Shown here: positions 44,224-53,923 of the stretch, in pieces
Position numbering within the stretch: the stretch's first letter is position 1
Layout of the letters: each line of letters starts with the position of its first letter
From: Pseudanabaena sp. ABRG5-3
GTDB lineage: Bacteria > Cyanobacteriota > Cyanobacteriia > Pseudanabaenales > Pseudanabaenaceae
NCBI RefSeq assembly: GCF_003967015.1
Contig: NZ_AP017560.1
Coordinates: 4,028,048 to 4,092,047, forward strand
DNA length: 64,000 bases
Direction: 5' to 3'
Program-made: the position numbers and the translations under genes
Notes under the pieces: generated by a model
What the model saw: the letters and a program-made list of their open reading frames with translations, nothing else
Told to the model about the DNA's origin: nothing
Database searches by the model: none

Positions 44224-47200
44224 TTATATTTTGACGGGGATATTTGGCACTGTAAAGTAAATTGTCGCACCTTTTTCGACTTCGCCTTCAGCCCAAACTT
44301 TACCACCATGACGATGAACGACCCTTTGCACTGTGGCTAAACCGATACCAGTACCAGGAAATTCGTTGGTATTATGTAGCCGTTGGAAAACGCCAAAGAG
44401 CATTTTAGTGTAATTCATATCAAAGCCTGCACCATCATCGCGAACAAAATAAACAAGCTGTCCTTCTTGGTGGATTACACCAAATTCAATGCGAGCCGTG
44501 GCATGATGGCTGGTAAATTTCCAAGCATTTTGGATTAAGTTGCTGATGATCACTCGCATCAGGGTGGCATCAGCGGTAACACATAGATCTGGTGAGACCA
44601 CCACTTCAACTTGTCTTTGCGGATCTGACTCTCGCAATTCATGGATTTGTTCTTGGACTAGAGCGCTAAGGTTAACATTGCTATACTGCATTTCCGATCG
44701 CGATACGCGCGAGAGTCTGAGCAGATCGTCAATGAGCATTCCCATACGTTGGATATTACGGCGAATGCGCTCGAAGTAGTCTCGACCATCTTCGTCAAAT
44801 TTATCAGCATAGTCCTCCATTAAGGCATTACTAAAGCCATCAATCGCCCTTAATGGCGCACGTAAATCGTGAGATACCGAGTAGGCAAAGGCTTCTAGCT
44901 CTCGGTTGGAGGCTTCTAACTGCGCGGCAGTTTGCTGGATCGTGATTTCTGCTCGTTTGCGATCGCTAATGTCAAGGTTAATGCCGACCATCCTGAGGGG
45001 TTCTCCTTGTTCATTGCGCTGTACTAGAGAATATGCCTTAATGAAGCGGATAGTTCCATCGGGAAGAAGCACTCGAAATTCAGGATCATATTCTTTTTCC
45101 CCTCGCAGAGACTGTTGAATTGCATTTTCAGTATTTAAGCGATCCTCTGGATATAAGGTACTTGCCCAAGCATCATAGGCATTGGCAAACTGTTCTGGTT
45201 TGAGTCCATATAGCTCATACATGCGATCATCCCAACGGAGAATGTTGTGCGGAATGTCCCAATCCCAGATGCCGAGCGACCCAGATTTAACGGCTAGGGT
45301 CAAGCGATCGGAGAGATTGCGGAGGGATGCTTCGGCTTGTTTGCGATCGCTAATATCCTGTGCTGTCCCGATGGTCTGCTTGGGCTGACCATGCTCATCC
45401 CGACTAAATACGGAGTCACGGCTATAGAGCCATCGATATTCACCATTAACATGACGCATCCGATATTCAATCTCAAAGATATCACCATCCTGAGCCGCTG
45501 CGATTTGCTGGTAATAGTGAGGCATTTTGGCGAGATCATCGGGGTGCATCAAATTACTAAACAAATCCGCGCCCATCGCCTGAATCTCTGCTGAAGTATA
45601 GCCCAGCACAGAGGCAACTTCACGATTACAGTAAACATTACGATGTTCTTGAATATCGTAGAGATAGAGAATATTAGGGGAGGCATCGGCAATTTTTTGA
45701 ATAAATCGCTGCTTTTCTAAAATCTCCTCTTCGGCATATTTGCGATTAGTAATATCACGGGCAGCAGCATAGACAGAATTACCATAGGGACGGGAATACC
45801 ACTCAATATAGCGATAGGTTCCATCCTTACATCGATAGCGATTGACAAAGGCGATGACTGCATCCTGTGCACCTAGAGTTTCCATACTTTCTAAAGTCGC
45901 TGCCACATCATCGGGATGCACAAAGTCTAAATATTTTTGTCCTTCGAGTTCAGCAATGGTATATCCCAAGGTCGTTTCCCAAGCTCGGTTGAGGCGGCAG
46001 AAATAGCCTTCTGTATCAGCAATACATAATAAGTCTAGAGCTACACTAAAGAAACGCTCTAATTCGGCTTTGGACTCCTGTAGTTGGGCTTCCGCCTGTT
46101 TGCGATCGCTAATATCAATACAAGATCCGATATATCCTAAAAATTCACCATCAGCGTCAAAGCGAGGAATACCCGTAGACAGCAACCAGCGATATTCACC
46201 ATCAAATCTTCTATAACGATATTCCACGGAGAAACTTTGACGGGTCTCAAAGATATCCTCATAGCTATCTATGTAAAATTGACGATCTTCAGGATGAATC
46301 AATTCTTCCCAGCCATATTCTACTTCTTCCTCTATAGTTCTTCCTGTAAACTCTAGCCAAGGTCTATTGAAGTGGAAATAAAGTTTATCTAAACCTGACA
46401 TCCAAATCATTACAGGAGCATAGTCGGCAAGATAACGGAATCTGGATTCACTTTCTTGAATTGCAACTTCGGCTTGTTTAAGGTTGGTAATATCTCTAAG
46501 ACTAACGATTATGCCTGCAATATTCTTGTTGATATCTAAATAGGGAGTATAAGTCACGCTCAAAAACTGGGGAACTACATTAGGGTAGTCAAACCATTTT
46601 TCATATTGCACAGTCTGTCCTGCTAGACATTGATCGAGTCGTTGTTTAACATAATTGTCAAACAACTCCGCTCCCAGAATATCTCTTACAGATGCTCCGA
46701 TGACTTCATCAAAGGATTTATTACACCAGTTCAGATAGGCTTGATTAACTATTTGATAAGTATAGTTATGATCTAGCAGCGCAATCCCATCTTTTGTGGA
46801 AGATACAATATTCTCATACCGTTTTAGACTCACTTCCGCCCGTTTGCGATCGCTAATATCTTTGGCAATACCTAAGAAACCCGTAATTCTCTGTTTAAAA
46901 TCCCTTAAAGCAGTAACAGACAGTAACACAGGCAATCGTGATCCATCCTTGCGAATATAAGTCCATTCTTCTTCACTGACTAGTCCGAGACGTGCTTTGG
47001 CAACAAAAACCTCAAAGCCCACAGGGATATCACGATTTAATTCCACCGAGAGTGAAGCGGCCCGATTAACTACCTCTTGAGGATCATGCAGAATAGCAGG
47101 TGTCACTTTACCAATTACTTCATAGGCGTTATAGCCTAACATCCTCTCTGCCGCAGCATTAAATGTCTGGATGACACCATCAGGATCAGTAGAAATAAAT

Positions 47201-49209
47201 GAATAATCAGCACTATCAAGGATTGCCCTTTGCATACTGTTGACTTGCCAAAGTTCTTGAGTGCGCTCGATCACCTTGGCTTCTAGTTCTTGATTTAGTT
47301 GGAGTAAAGCCGCTTCAGCTTGTTTGCGATCGCTAATATCCCTAGCAATTGTCGAAAATTGCTCGACATTGTTGTCAGATCCTCGATGACAGACGATCAT
47401 CTGCAAAACAGGAAAAGTACTACCATCACGGCGGCGGAGTAAAGTCTCCCCTGACCAAAAGCCCTTTTGGACGCATTGGGGTAGTGCTTCATGCAAAATC
47501 ATTTCGGCAATCTCTGGTGGATGGTAGTCAGGAATCTGTGTATGGGCAAGATCCTCGTCGGGGTCAATACCTAAGAGCGATCGCCCTGCTTGATTGAGGT
47601 AGAGGACATAGCCATTAACATCTACAGAAGCAATAACATCGCGAGCCGCTTCAAGGATCACTAACCGACGTTGAGCCTGTTCTTCTGCTTGTTTACGATC
47701 ATGAATATCCGTATGGGTTCCGAGCATTCTTAAGGGATTACCTGCTTCATCCCATTCCACAATTTTCCCCAAAGAGAGAATCCATTTCCATTCACCACTA
47801 TGGGTAAGCTGCCGAAATTCCACTTTGTATTCGGGCAAATTACCAGCTATGTATTCCTGATATACCTTTGCTACTGCCTCGCGATCATCAGGATGGAGTC
47901 GCTCAATCCATTTAGCGTTACTTTCCTCAAAGGTGGCATGGTCATAGCCCAGCATAGTCGCATATTCAGTGCTGACTAATGCATATCCTGTTTGCAAATT
48001 TAGGTCATACAAGCCTTGGTTAGCAGCATTTAGCGCTAGTCGTAGGCGCTCTTCGCTCTCATAGGTTTTATGCTCATCTTGAGAACGAGCTTGGGCATTG
48101 ATAATAGTCTGTCCTAGCACTTGCAACAGCCGCACAGTCTTTTCATCTAACACCAGAGGCTGACTAAAGGAGGAAAATCCAATTGATCCCGTAGTAACAG
48201 ATTTTTGTACTAAGGGAATCATCAAAATCGAAGTTAAGTTTAACTGTTGCCAATTAGCTTGATCGATCGCCGCTTCAGCAGGTAAATCGTTAACATCGCG
48301 GATATAGACAATATCTCTCTGCATCAAAATTTGGCTACTCCAAGGAAACAAAGTCCAACAAGGAATATTCTGAGCTAGCGCTATTTGACTAGGGATGCCC
48401 TTGTTAGTCCATTCATAGGTCATGCTCGTAGTCAAATTGACATCGTCATAGTGAAAAATATAGCTAGTATCAACCTGTGTAATTTCCCCAATCAGTTGCA
48501 GACTATGGCTGATCTCTGCATCAAGCTCGTTAGGGTGAACATCAACAAACCGACTCGTAATCTCGGCAATCAATTGATTAAAGTCAATTTGGACTTTCAA
48601 CGCCGCTTCAGTACGTTGACGCTCGAACAGCGCAGTACGAGCTTGTCGGTAAAAGGAGGCAGCAATTTTTGCAGAAACTTGGGCATTGATCTGTTCATTC
48701 TCGACTTTAGTAGAGAGTTCGCTAGTCTGTTGGACTGATGGCGGATAAACAGGTTGCATCAATTTCCACAGGCTTTCATGGGTGACTATTCCTAACAGCC
48801 GATCGCAATGGTCTACAACTGGGATATGGCGAATATGGTATTGCTGAAATAAATTCACTGCCACAAACAAATCCGTAAAATCAGCTTCTCTCAAGGTGAC
48901 TACTGGCGCTACCATAACCTCACGCACGGTCAAATTATCTAGCGATCGCTGTTGAGCGCTGAGCATTACCACATCCCGCTCAGTGATGATGCCAACTATG
49001 CAATCTGCCTCCATGACTAAGACACAACTAGATCTTGCCTCCAGATACAGGGGATCCTGATGTTCTTCAGCATTTGAGACACAGAGCGTTGTGTTACTCA
49101 TTTGGGCGATCGCCTCCATCATCAGCGTATCGGCTGTTACGACCAGAGGATTACGGATAATCGCCGCCTGTAAATCAGTTATAGATAGAGAGCTTGCGAG
49201 GTTAGACAT
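44224..49209 (-). CDS. Giant sensor kinase CBS-CBS-GAF-8xPAS-HK
   Basis: 1661 aa with no membrane segment. A CBS pair (about 15-165: VGIITERDVVMLSAQ, IRHIPVVDHCDRLLGIVTHESL) suggests adenine-nucleotide sensing. A GAF (about 215-385) and about eight PAS domains follow, many ending ISDRKQAE. The kinase core is of the phytochrome-associated type: FAYSVSHDLRAPLRAIDGF (His1447), then NLIQNAWKFT, DDGAGFD and GTGIGLATV. It has no receiver. Its natural acceptor is likely the Rcp1-like receiver that opens the next gene downstream. The CBS-PAS layout resembles the 57306-62408 kinase, from which it differs by the GAF and the different kinase core. Confidence 0.94.
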   Translation of the reverse strand: MSNLASSLSITDLQAAIIRNPLVVTADTLMMEAIAQMSNTTLCVSNAEEHQDPLYLEARSSCVLVMEADCIVGIITERDVVMLSAQQRSLDNLTVREVMVAPVVTLREADFTDLFVAVNLFQQYHIRHIPVVDHCDRLLGIVTHESLWKLMQPVYPPSVQQTSELSTKVENEQINAQVSAKIAASFYRQARTALFERQRTEAALKVQIDFNQLIAEITSRFVDVHPNELDAEISHSLQLIGEITQVDTSYIFHYDDVNLTTSMTYEWTNKGIPSQIALAQNIPCWTLFPWSSQILMQRDIVYIRDVNDLPAEAAIDQANWQQLNLTSILMIPLVQKSVTTGSIGFSSFSQPLVLDEKTVRLLQVLGQTIINAQARSQDEHKTYESEERLRLALNAANQGLYDLNLQTGYALVSTEYATMLGYDHATFEESNAKWIERLHPDDREAVAKVYQEYIAGNLPEYKVEFRQLTHSGEWKWILSLGKIVEWDEAGNPLRMLGTHTDIHDRKQAEEQAQRRLVILEAARDVIASVDVNGYVLYLNQAGRSLLGIDPDEDLAHTQIPDYHPPEIAEMILHEALPQCVQKGFWSGETLLRRRDGSTFPVLQMIVCHRGSDNNVEQFSTIARDISDRKQAEAALLQLNQELEAKVIERTQELWQVNSMQRAILDSADYSFISTDPDGVIQTFNAAAERMLGYNAYEVIGKVTPAILHDPQEVVNRAASLSVELNRDIPVGFEVFVAKARLGLVSEEEWTYIRKDGSRLPVLLSVTALRDFKQRITGFLGIAKDISDRKRAEVSLKRYENIVSSTKDGIALLDHNYTYQIVNQAYLNWCNKSFDEVIGASVRDILGAELFDNYVKQRLDQCLAGQTVQYEKWFDYPNVVPQFLSVTYTPYLDINKNIAGIIVSLRDITNLKQAEVAIQESESRFRYLADYAPVMIWMSGLDKLYFHFNRPWLEFTGRTIEEEVEYGWEELIHPEDRQFYIDSYEDIFETRQSFSVEYRYRRFDGEYRWLLSTGIPRFDADGEFLGYIGSCIDISDRKQAEAQLQESKAELERFFSVALDLLCIADTEGYFCRLNRAWETTLGYTIAELEGQKYLDFVHPDDVAATLESMETLGAQDAVIAFVNRYRCKDGTYRYIEWYSRPYGNSVYAAARDITNRKYAEEEILEKQRFIQKIADASPNILYLYDIQEHRNVYCNREVASVLGYTSAEIQAMGADLFSNLMHPDDLAKMPHYYQQIAAAQDGDIFEIEYRMRHVNGEYRWLYSRDSVFSRDEHGQPKQTIGTAQDISDRKQAEASLRNLSDRLTLAVKSGSLGIWDWDIPHNILRWDDRMYELYGLKPEQFANAYDAWASTLYPEDRLNTENAIQQSLRGEKEYDPEFRVLLPDGTIRFIKAYSLVQRNEQGEPLRMVGINLDISDRKRAEITIQQTAAQLEASNRELEAFAYSVSHDLRAPLRAIDGFSNALMEDYADKFDEDGRDYFERIRRNIQRMGMLIDDLLRLSRVSRSEMQYSNVNLSALVQEQIHELRESDPQRQVEVVVSPDLCVTADATLMRVIISNLIQNAWKFTSHHATARIEFGVIHQEGQLVYFVRDDGAGFDMNYTKMLFGVFQRLHNTNEFPGTGIGLATVQRVVHRHGGKVWAEGEVEKGATIYFTVPNIPVKI

Positions 49210-49268
49210 ACGAGGTAGTTACTCCATGATGGAACTAAGGAACTCGATTTGGGAAACGATCTTAGGAT

Positions 49269-49386
49269 ATATAGCCATGAAAGACTTAATTAGGACATAA
49301 AACCCAAAAGATGAGTTGCGGCGCTTCGCGCCGCAACTCGTCTTTTGGGTTTTGATTTGTCCTAGCTATCTCTTTCATGGCTATAT
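49269..49386. repeat. TATAGC/AGGACA repeat family, copy 2 (118-bp palindrome)
   Basis: Head TATAGCCAT at 49270 and AGGACA at 49292 (22 bases apart). The core AAAACCCAAAAGATGAGTTG to CGGCGC, loop TTC, and inverse has one wobble pair. The tail TGTCCTA to GGCTATAT inverts the head. Almost the whole space between two kinase genes is palindromic. Confidence 0.85.
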
Positions 49387-49400
49387 GATGGAGCAAGATT

Positions 49401-52400
49401 TTAATTTTTTGACTCGATTCTAGAATTTAAAAGCTTTTGAATAGTTTGTGCGAGTTGTTTCAGTTTAACGGGCTTAGTCAGATATTCATTTGCACCTGCA
49501 TCTAGACATTTTTCGCGATCGCCTACCATCACAAGAGCCGTTAAAGCAATGATTGGAATATCGATCAATTCAGGATCGAGACGAATTTGCTTAGCGGCTT
49601 CTAGTCCATCCAGCACTGGCATTTGAATATCCATCAAAATTACATCAGGCTTCTTCGCTTTTGCAAGATCAACCAACTCTTTACCATTTTTAGCAAGGAT
49701 AATCCGATAGCCCTTGACTTCGAGGTAGCTAGAAAATGTACCGATATTAGCTTCATTATCCTCTGCAAGCAAAACTACTGGTGGTACTGTTGATTCTGAT
49801 TGATTTGAATTTACGATTGACTCTGTGGGTTCAAGTTTTGGAGAGCCTAGCTCATGCTCAGACTTGTTGAAGGGGATTTCAACGCTAAAGCAACTGCCTA
49901 CGCCAACTTCGCTAGTTAGCCCAACCTTGCCACCATGCAGCTCGACAATGCGTTTTACTAAAGCAAGTCCTAAACCTGTGCCTACATATTGCCGATTCAA
50001 GGCACTATCGATTTGGATAAAGGGTTGAAATAGTTTTTGAATATTCTCCGCAGAGATCCCGATCCCTGTATCAATCACGGCAAATCGAAGATAACTAGTT
50101 TCGGTGGTAGTTTCAACATGGGATACATCTAGGGTGATCGTGCCACCCTCAGGAGTAAATTTAACGGCATTATTGAGTAGATTGATTAATACTTGACGGA
50201 TACGGCGCTCATCTAGCATCAGTTCTGGCAAATAGTCAGGAATCTGATTAATTACTTGAATTCGCTTGGTTAGAGCCTGTTGCTTGATAAATGCCAAACT
50301 TGATTTACATAGATTTTCGATCGATGTCGCCGTTAAATCTAGGGTGACTTGTCCAGACTCAATTTTAGAAACATCAAGAATGTCATTAATCAATGCCAAT
50401 AAATGGGTAGCGCTGTTCTCAACAGTTTGCAATGCCTTGATTTGGCGCTCATTGAGCGTTCCAAAGATTTGTTCCTGTAGGGCTTCATTCATACCTAAAA
50501 TCGAATTAAGCGGTGTCCGCAACTCATGACTCATATTGGCAAGAAATTCATCCTTCATTCTTGTGGCGCGAAGGAGTTCATCATTAGAAATCTCCAGTTT
50601 TTGATTAGTTTCAGTTAGCTTGTTTTCTGTTAGTTGACGTTCAGCTAATTCCTGTTGTAAAAGTTCAAATAGACTTGCCTGCTGGACAGCGATCGCTAAT
50701 TGGTTGGCAATTTGTTTGACCAGATTAATCTCCACTTCTTGCCAAACACGAGGATTCGCGCATTGATGAATACATAGCAAGCCCCATAATTTATCTGACT
50801 TGAGCAGAGGTACAACTAAATTGGCCCGTACTTGAAATTGCGATAGAACCTGAATATGGCAATCGGTAAGCCCAGCGCTATGAATATCGTTGACTGCCTG
50901 AATTCGTCCTTCATGATAGGCTTCGGCATATTTTTCACCGAAGCAATGATCATGGATTTTGATCGCGATCGCTGAGGTAAAACTGGGTAAGACCGACTCG
51001 GCAACAAACTCACCATCATTAAATTGGGAATCAGGATAGAACTGAAAGATTCCTACTCGATCCGCATTCAGAAAATTTCTAATTTCCTTAACCGCAGTCT
51101 CAAAAACGGTTGGGAGATCGAGGGTTTGTCTAATTTTTTGCGTGATTTCACGCAAAATAAATTCGCGTTCTGTTTGCTGATGAATGATGATTTCTGCTTG
51201 TTTGCGTTCAGCAATATCTGTAATTGTGCCGATCGCTCTTAAGACATTACCACTATCGTCTTGGACTGCTTGCCCCCGTGACAAAAACCAATGGGGCATA
51301 CCATGCACATCAAGCAGTCGATGTTCACAGGAAAATTCAGTGGTTTTGCCTTCTAAATGATTCTCTAACGAAGACTGAAATAAATCGCGATCGCTACTGT
51401 AAATATAGTCTAGCCAGAGTTTAAAGCGACAGTAACTAGGAATCTCAGGATTATCATAGCCTAGCCAATCCTGAATCCCCAACTCGATCACAAATGTATC
51501 GGTCTGGATATCCCAATCCCATACCCATACTTTCGCGGCTTGGGTGGCTAATTCATAACGTTGGGCAACTTCAGCATATTTGCTCTCTGCAATCGCCAAC
51601 TCCATTTGTTTATAGTCTTTGAGCTGATCAAATACTGATGCAAAGGTGGAGCCTAAAAATCCAATTTCATTAGCAGGTAAATCGGGTAAGCAAAATTCTT
51701 CCTGTTGTTCACTATTAGTGACAGATAGCTGCATTTTTTGCAAAGGTAGGAGAACTAGTTTACGGATCAGCCAGCCCATAAATGCCAACATCAGCCCAGT
51801 ACTAACTGTGATCACCAAAATCGATGACAGGGTATTTTGGAGTAAATCCTGCTCCATTTTTTGGAGATCCATAACGGCGATCGCCACACCACGATATTGA
51901 TTATTCTCTGAAGATTTATTTTCTACTTTTTGAAACAACGTACTGCTAAAAGGCAAAAACTGAACGATGACTGGTTTACCATGCAGATCTGTCCGAATAT
52001 TTACTTTCTTGCCATTCTGAGATGCTTGTTTAAAATATGGGACAAGCGTGGGATAAATATCTGCATAGGTACTAGCTTGATTACTATCAATAACATGGCT
52101 GTGGGCAAGCACAATCCCATCAGGACCAACGATTGATATTTCGATTACTGTGGGCAGGGTCGCATAGTTTTGGACAATCCGATCTAAGAGAAACTTTTCT
52201 TTATCCTCAATCAATCCCTCCGAAGCAAATTCTAAGCCTTGTGTAATTGCTGTTGCCCTTTGATGTACTTGCTCCTCCAAATTGGCTCTTAAAGAAGTAT
52301 AGATAATCGATAGCGCTGTAACTCCTATTACTACAAGGGAAGTTCCAAACCCAATTAACAACTGGTTAGAAAGTTTATGTTTAGGAAATTGCATCAGCTT

Positions 52401-52406
52401 TTTCAT
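49401..52406 (-). CDS. Membrane hybrid kinase with DXCF cyanobacteriochrome GAF
   Basis: 1001 aa. Transmembrane helices at about 17-38 and 194-217 enclose a periplasmic Cache-like domain. A HAMP-like linker (218-265) leads to one PAS (about 285-400) and a GAF (about 412-570). That GAF has D486-H-C488-F and D515-C516-H517 exactly 28 residues apart, then VRANLVVPLL and LWGLLCIHQCANPRVW. These are the two cysteine sites of DXCF cyanobacteriochromes such as TePixJ, which bind phycoviolobilin or phycocyanobilin and sense violet/blue versus green light. HisKA (His627 in NMSHELRTPLNS), HATPase and a C-terminal receiver (VILMDIQMPVLDG) follow. Bilin binding is inference; the motifs are visible. Confidence 0.93.
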   Translation of the reverse strand: MKKLMQFPKHKLSNQLLIGFGTSLVVIGVTALSIIYTSLRANLEEQVHQRATAITQGLEFASEGLIEDKEKFLLDRIVQNYATLPTVIEISIVGPDGIVLAHSHVIDSNQASTYADIYPTLVPYFKQASQNGKKVNIRTDLHGKPVIVQFLPFSSTLFQKVENKSSENNQYRGVAIAVMDLQKMEQDLLQNTLSSILVITVSTGLMLAFMGWLIRKLVLLPLQKMQLSVTNSEQQEEFCLPDLPANEIGFLGSTFASVFDQLKDYKQMELAIAESKYAEVAQRYELATQAAKVWVWDWDIQTDTFVIELGIQDWLGYDNPEIPSYCRFKLWLDYIYSSDRDLFQSSLENHLEGKTTEFSCEHRLLDVHGMPHWFLSRGQAVQDDSGNVLRAIGTITDIAERKQAEIIIHQQTEREFILREITQKIRQTLDLPTVFETAVKEIRNFLNADRVGIFQFYPDSQFNDGEFVAESVLPSFTSAIAIKIHDHCFGEKYAEAYHEGRIQAVNDIHSAGLTDCHIQVLSQFQVRANLVVPLLKSDKLWGLLCIHQCANPRVWQEVEINLVKQIANQLAIAVQQASLFELLQQELAERQLTENKLTETNQKLEISNDELLRATRMKDEFLANMSHELRTPLNSILGMNEALQEQIFGTLNERQIKALQTVENSATHLLALINDILDVSKIESGQVTLDLTATSIENLCKSSLAFIKQQALTKRIQVINQIPDYLPELMLDERRIRQVLINLLNNAVKFTPEGGTITLDVSHVETTTETSYLRFAVIDTGIGISAENIQKLFQPFIQIDSALNRQYVGTGLGLALVKRIVELHGGKVGLTSEVGVGSCFSVEIPFNKSEHELGSPKLEPTESIVNSNQSESTVPPVVLLAEDNEANIGTFSSYLEVKGYRIILAKNGKELVDLAKAKKPDVILMDIQMPVLDGLEAAKQIRLDPELIDIPIIALTALVMVGDREKCLDAGANEYLTKPVKLKQLAQTIQKLLNSRIESKN

Positions 52407-52461
52407 ACTTACTCATAATTATAAAGTAGGAGTTGGCAAGGGCAGATTTACAACTCTCTAA

Positions 52462-52560
52462 TACCAATTCACGAAAGTATGACAACAATTTTGTGAATTA
52501 GACATCAAAACCAGTAAGGGTTTTCCAAACTAAAAATGGCGAAGCCATTTTTAGTTTGGG
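52462..52560. repeat. Two-hairpin dispersed repeat, copy 2
   Basis: The partner of 8233-8332. It begins TACCAATTCACG, with the first stem AATTCACGAAA/TTTTGTGAATT and the second CAAACTAAAAATGGC/GCCATTTTTAGTTTG. As in copy 1, it lies 3' of a minus-strand gene (the binding protein) in the same relative orientation. Confidence 0.8.
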
Positions 52561-52637
52561 TATAACTTTAAGGAAATTGATTTTGGGTTTACGCATCAAT
52601 TGCATCTGATTTAGCTAATGGGTAAACTTTTACGTTG

Positions 52638-53636
52638 CTATTGCCAGTTTTTACTGGCTTTAGTAACTGCACTAGCATTAATTTCGACATCTTCTCGAAT
52701 ATTGCGCCCATGACGGGGATCGGCCAGTAGTAATTGCCGAGTCTGTTGGTAGGCTTCTTTCAACCGTCCACCCTCAAACATGCGGCGATTCATCGCAAGG
52801 TCGCCTTTTTTCAGCCCTTTGTAATCTATAGCAAAAGCTTCGGTGGTCATTTTAAGTTGTTTAGCAACAGAGGCAAAAACTTCTTGGGGTTTAGTTTCGA
52901 CAGCTTTCATCACTTCAAACCAAGTCTCGATAAAGCTAACTAGCTCATCTTGTTTGGTAGTAACAATGCTAGAACGAGTTGCCACTCCATCAATGACTAC
53001 GCTATCTACATCCGCAGTCGTATGAATTACCTTACCTCCAACATTTTTAGCTGCATCTGTCATGAGAGGTTCCCATAGAGTCGATGCACTAATCTCACCT
53101 TTTTTGAGCATATTTGCGCCACGCTCGTTGATGACATCTACAATTTCGACATCCTCTGGCTTTAATTGATTTGCCTTAAGAGCTTCGAGGAGCACCAAGT
53201 GCGAAACCGTGCTGAGTTTTGCACTGACTTTCTTACCTTTTAAATCTTTCACAGATTTAATTTTAGGAGCGGCGGCAATGCCATCGGAACCAGCAGAAAT
53301 ATCGACAACCATTACAAACACAGGCTTTTCTTCAGCAGAATCCACCTGCATCACTTCTGGTAAGGGAACAAAACTCACATCCTGTGCCCCCCTCATTGTG
53401 GCGCGAATATTGTCTTGTTGATTGATAAAACGGATAAACTCTACATCTAAGCCATGCTTACGAAACAATCCTGCTTCTTTGGCATACAAGGCAATTTGAT
53501 AACCTGGCCAGCTATTGAGACCGACCTTAAATGGTTTTAGTGTACTTTCATTACTGAAGCTACAAGCTTTGATAGCGATCGCAGTTAAGCAAGTACATAA
53601 AATTAGTGCAAAAACCTTTAAAAATTTAGACTTCAT
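52638..53636 (-). CDS. Orphan NMT1/SsuA-type substrate-binding protein
   Basis: About 332 aa from ATG 53636 (MKSKFLKVFALIL). The signal peptide ends near AIKACS, a lipobox-like site, so it is probably anchored in the periplasm. The mature protein has the pattern of nitrate/sulfonate/taurine/thiamine-precursor binding proteins: FKVGLNSWPGYQIALYAKEAGLFRKHGLDVEFIRF, SVKDLKGKKVSAKLSTVSHLVLLEAL and EISASTLWEP. No permease or ATPase gene is next to it. It lies between two sensor-kinase genes on the same strand, each with a periplasmic domain, so it might present a ligand to one of them. The ligand is unknown. Confidence 0.88.
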   Translation of the reverse strand: MKSKFLKVFALILCTCLTAIAIKACSFSNESTLKPFKVGLNSWPGYQIALYAKEAGLFRKHGLDVEFIRFINQQDNIRATMRGAQDVSFVPLPEVMQVDSAEEKPVFVMVVDISAGSDGIAAAPKIKSVKDLKGKKVSAKLSTVSHLVLLEALKANQLKPEDVEIVDVINERGANMLKKGEISASTLWEPLMTDAAKNVGGKVIHTTADVDSVVIDGVATRSSIVTTKQDELVSFIETWFEVMKAVETKPQEVFASVAKQLKMTTEAFAIDYKGLKKGDLAMNRRMFEGGRLKEAYQQTRQLLLADPRHGRNIREDVEINASAVTKASKNWQ

Positions 53637-53923
53637 AGGACTGTGATCATAGTGAATGAAATAACAAATATCGATCAAATGTCAGTTTAAAAATAGCGCT
53701 AATATTTATAAATTTGTCGTTTTTTAACAAGATATAATTAATTTTGAAAATATGCCCCGTCACATTTTCAAAATTACTGTCATCGTCAGTGAGAGATGGA
53801 TAGACCTAAACATTACCTTCTTTGCAATGAAAGATCCATTTTTAGTTTCTCCTAAAATGCAGTAAATCTTTCCGCTAAATTAGAAGAACTTAAATATATC
53901 TTTAGCATTGGTTATTTCTATTG

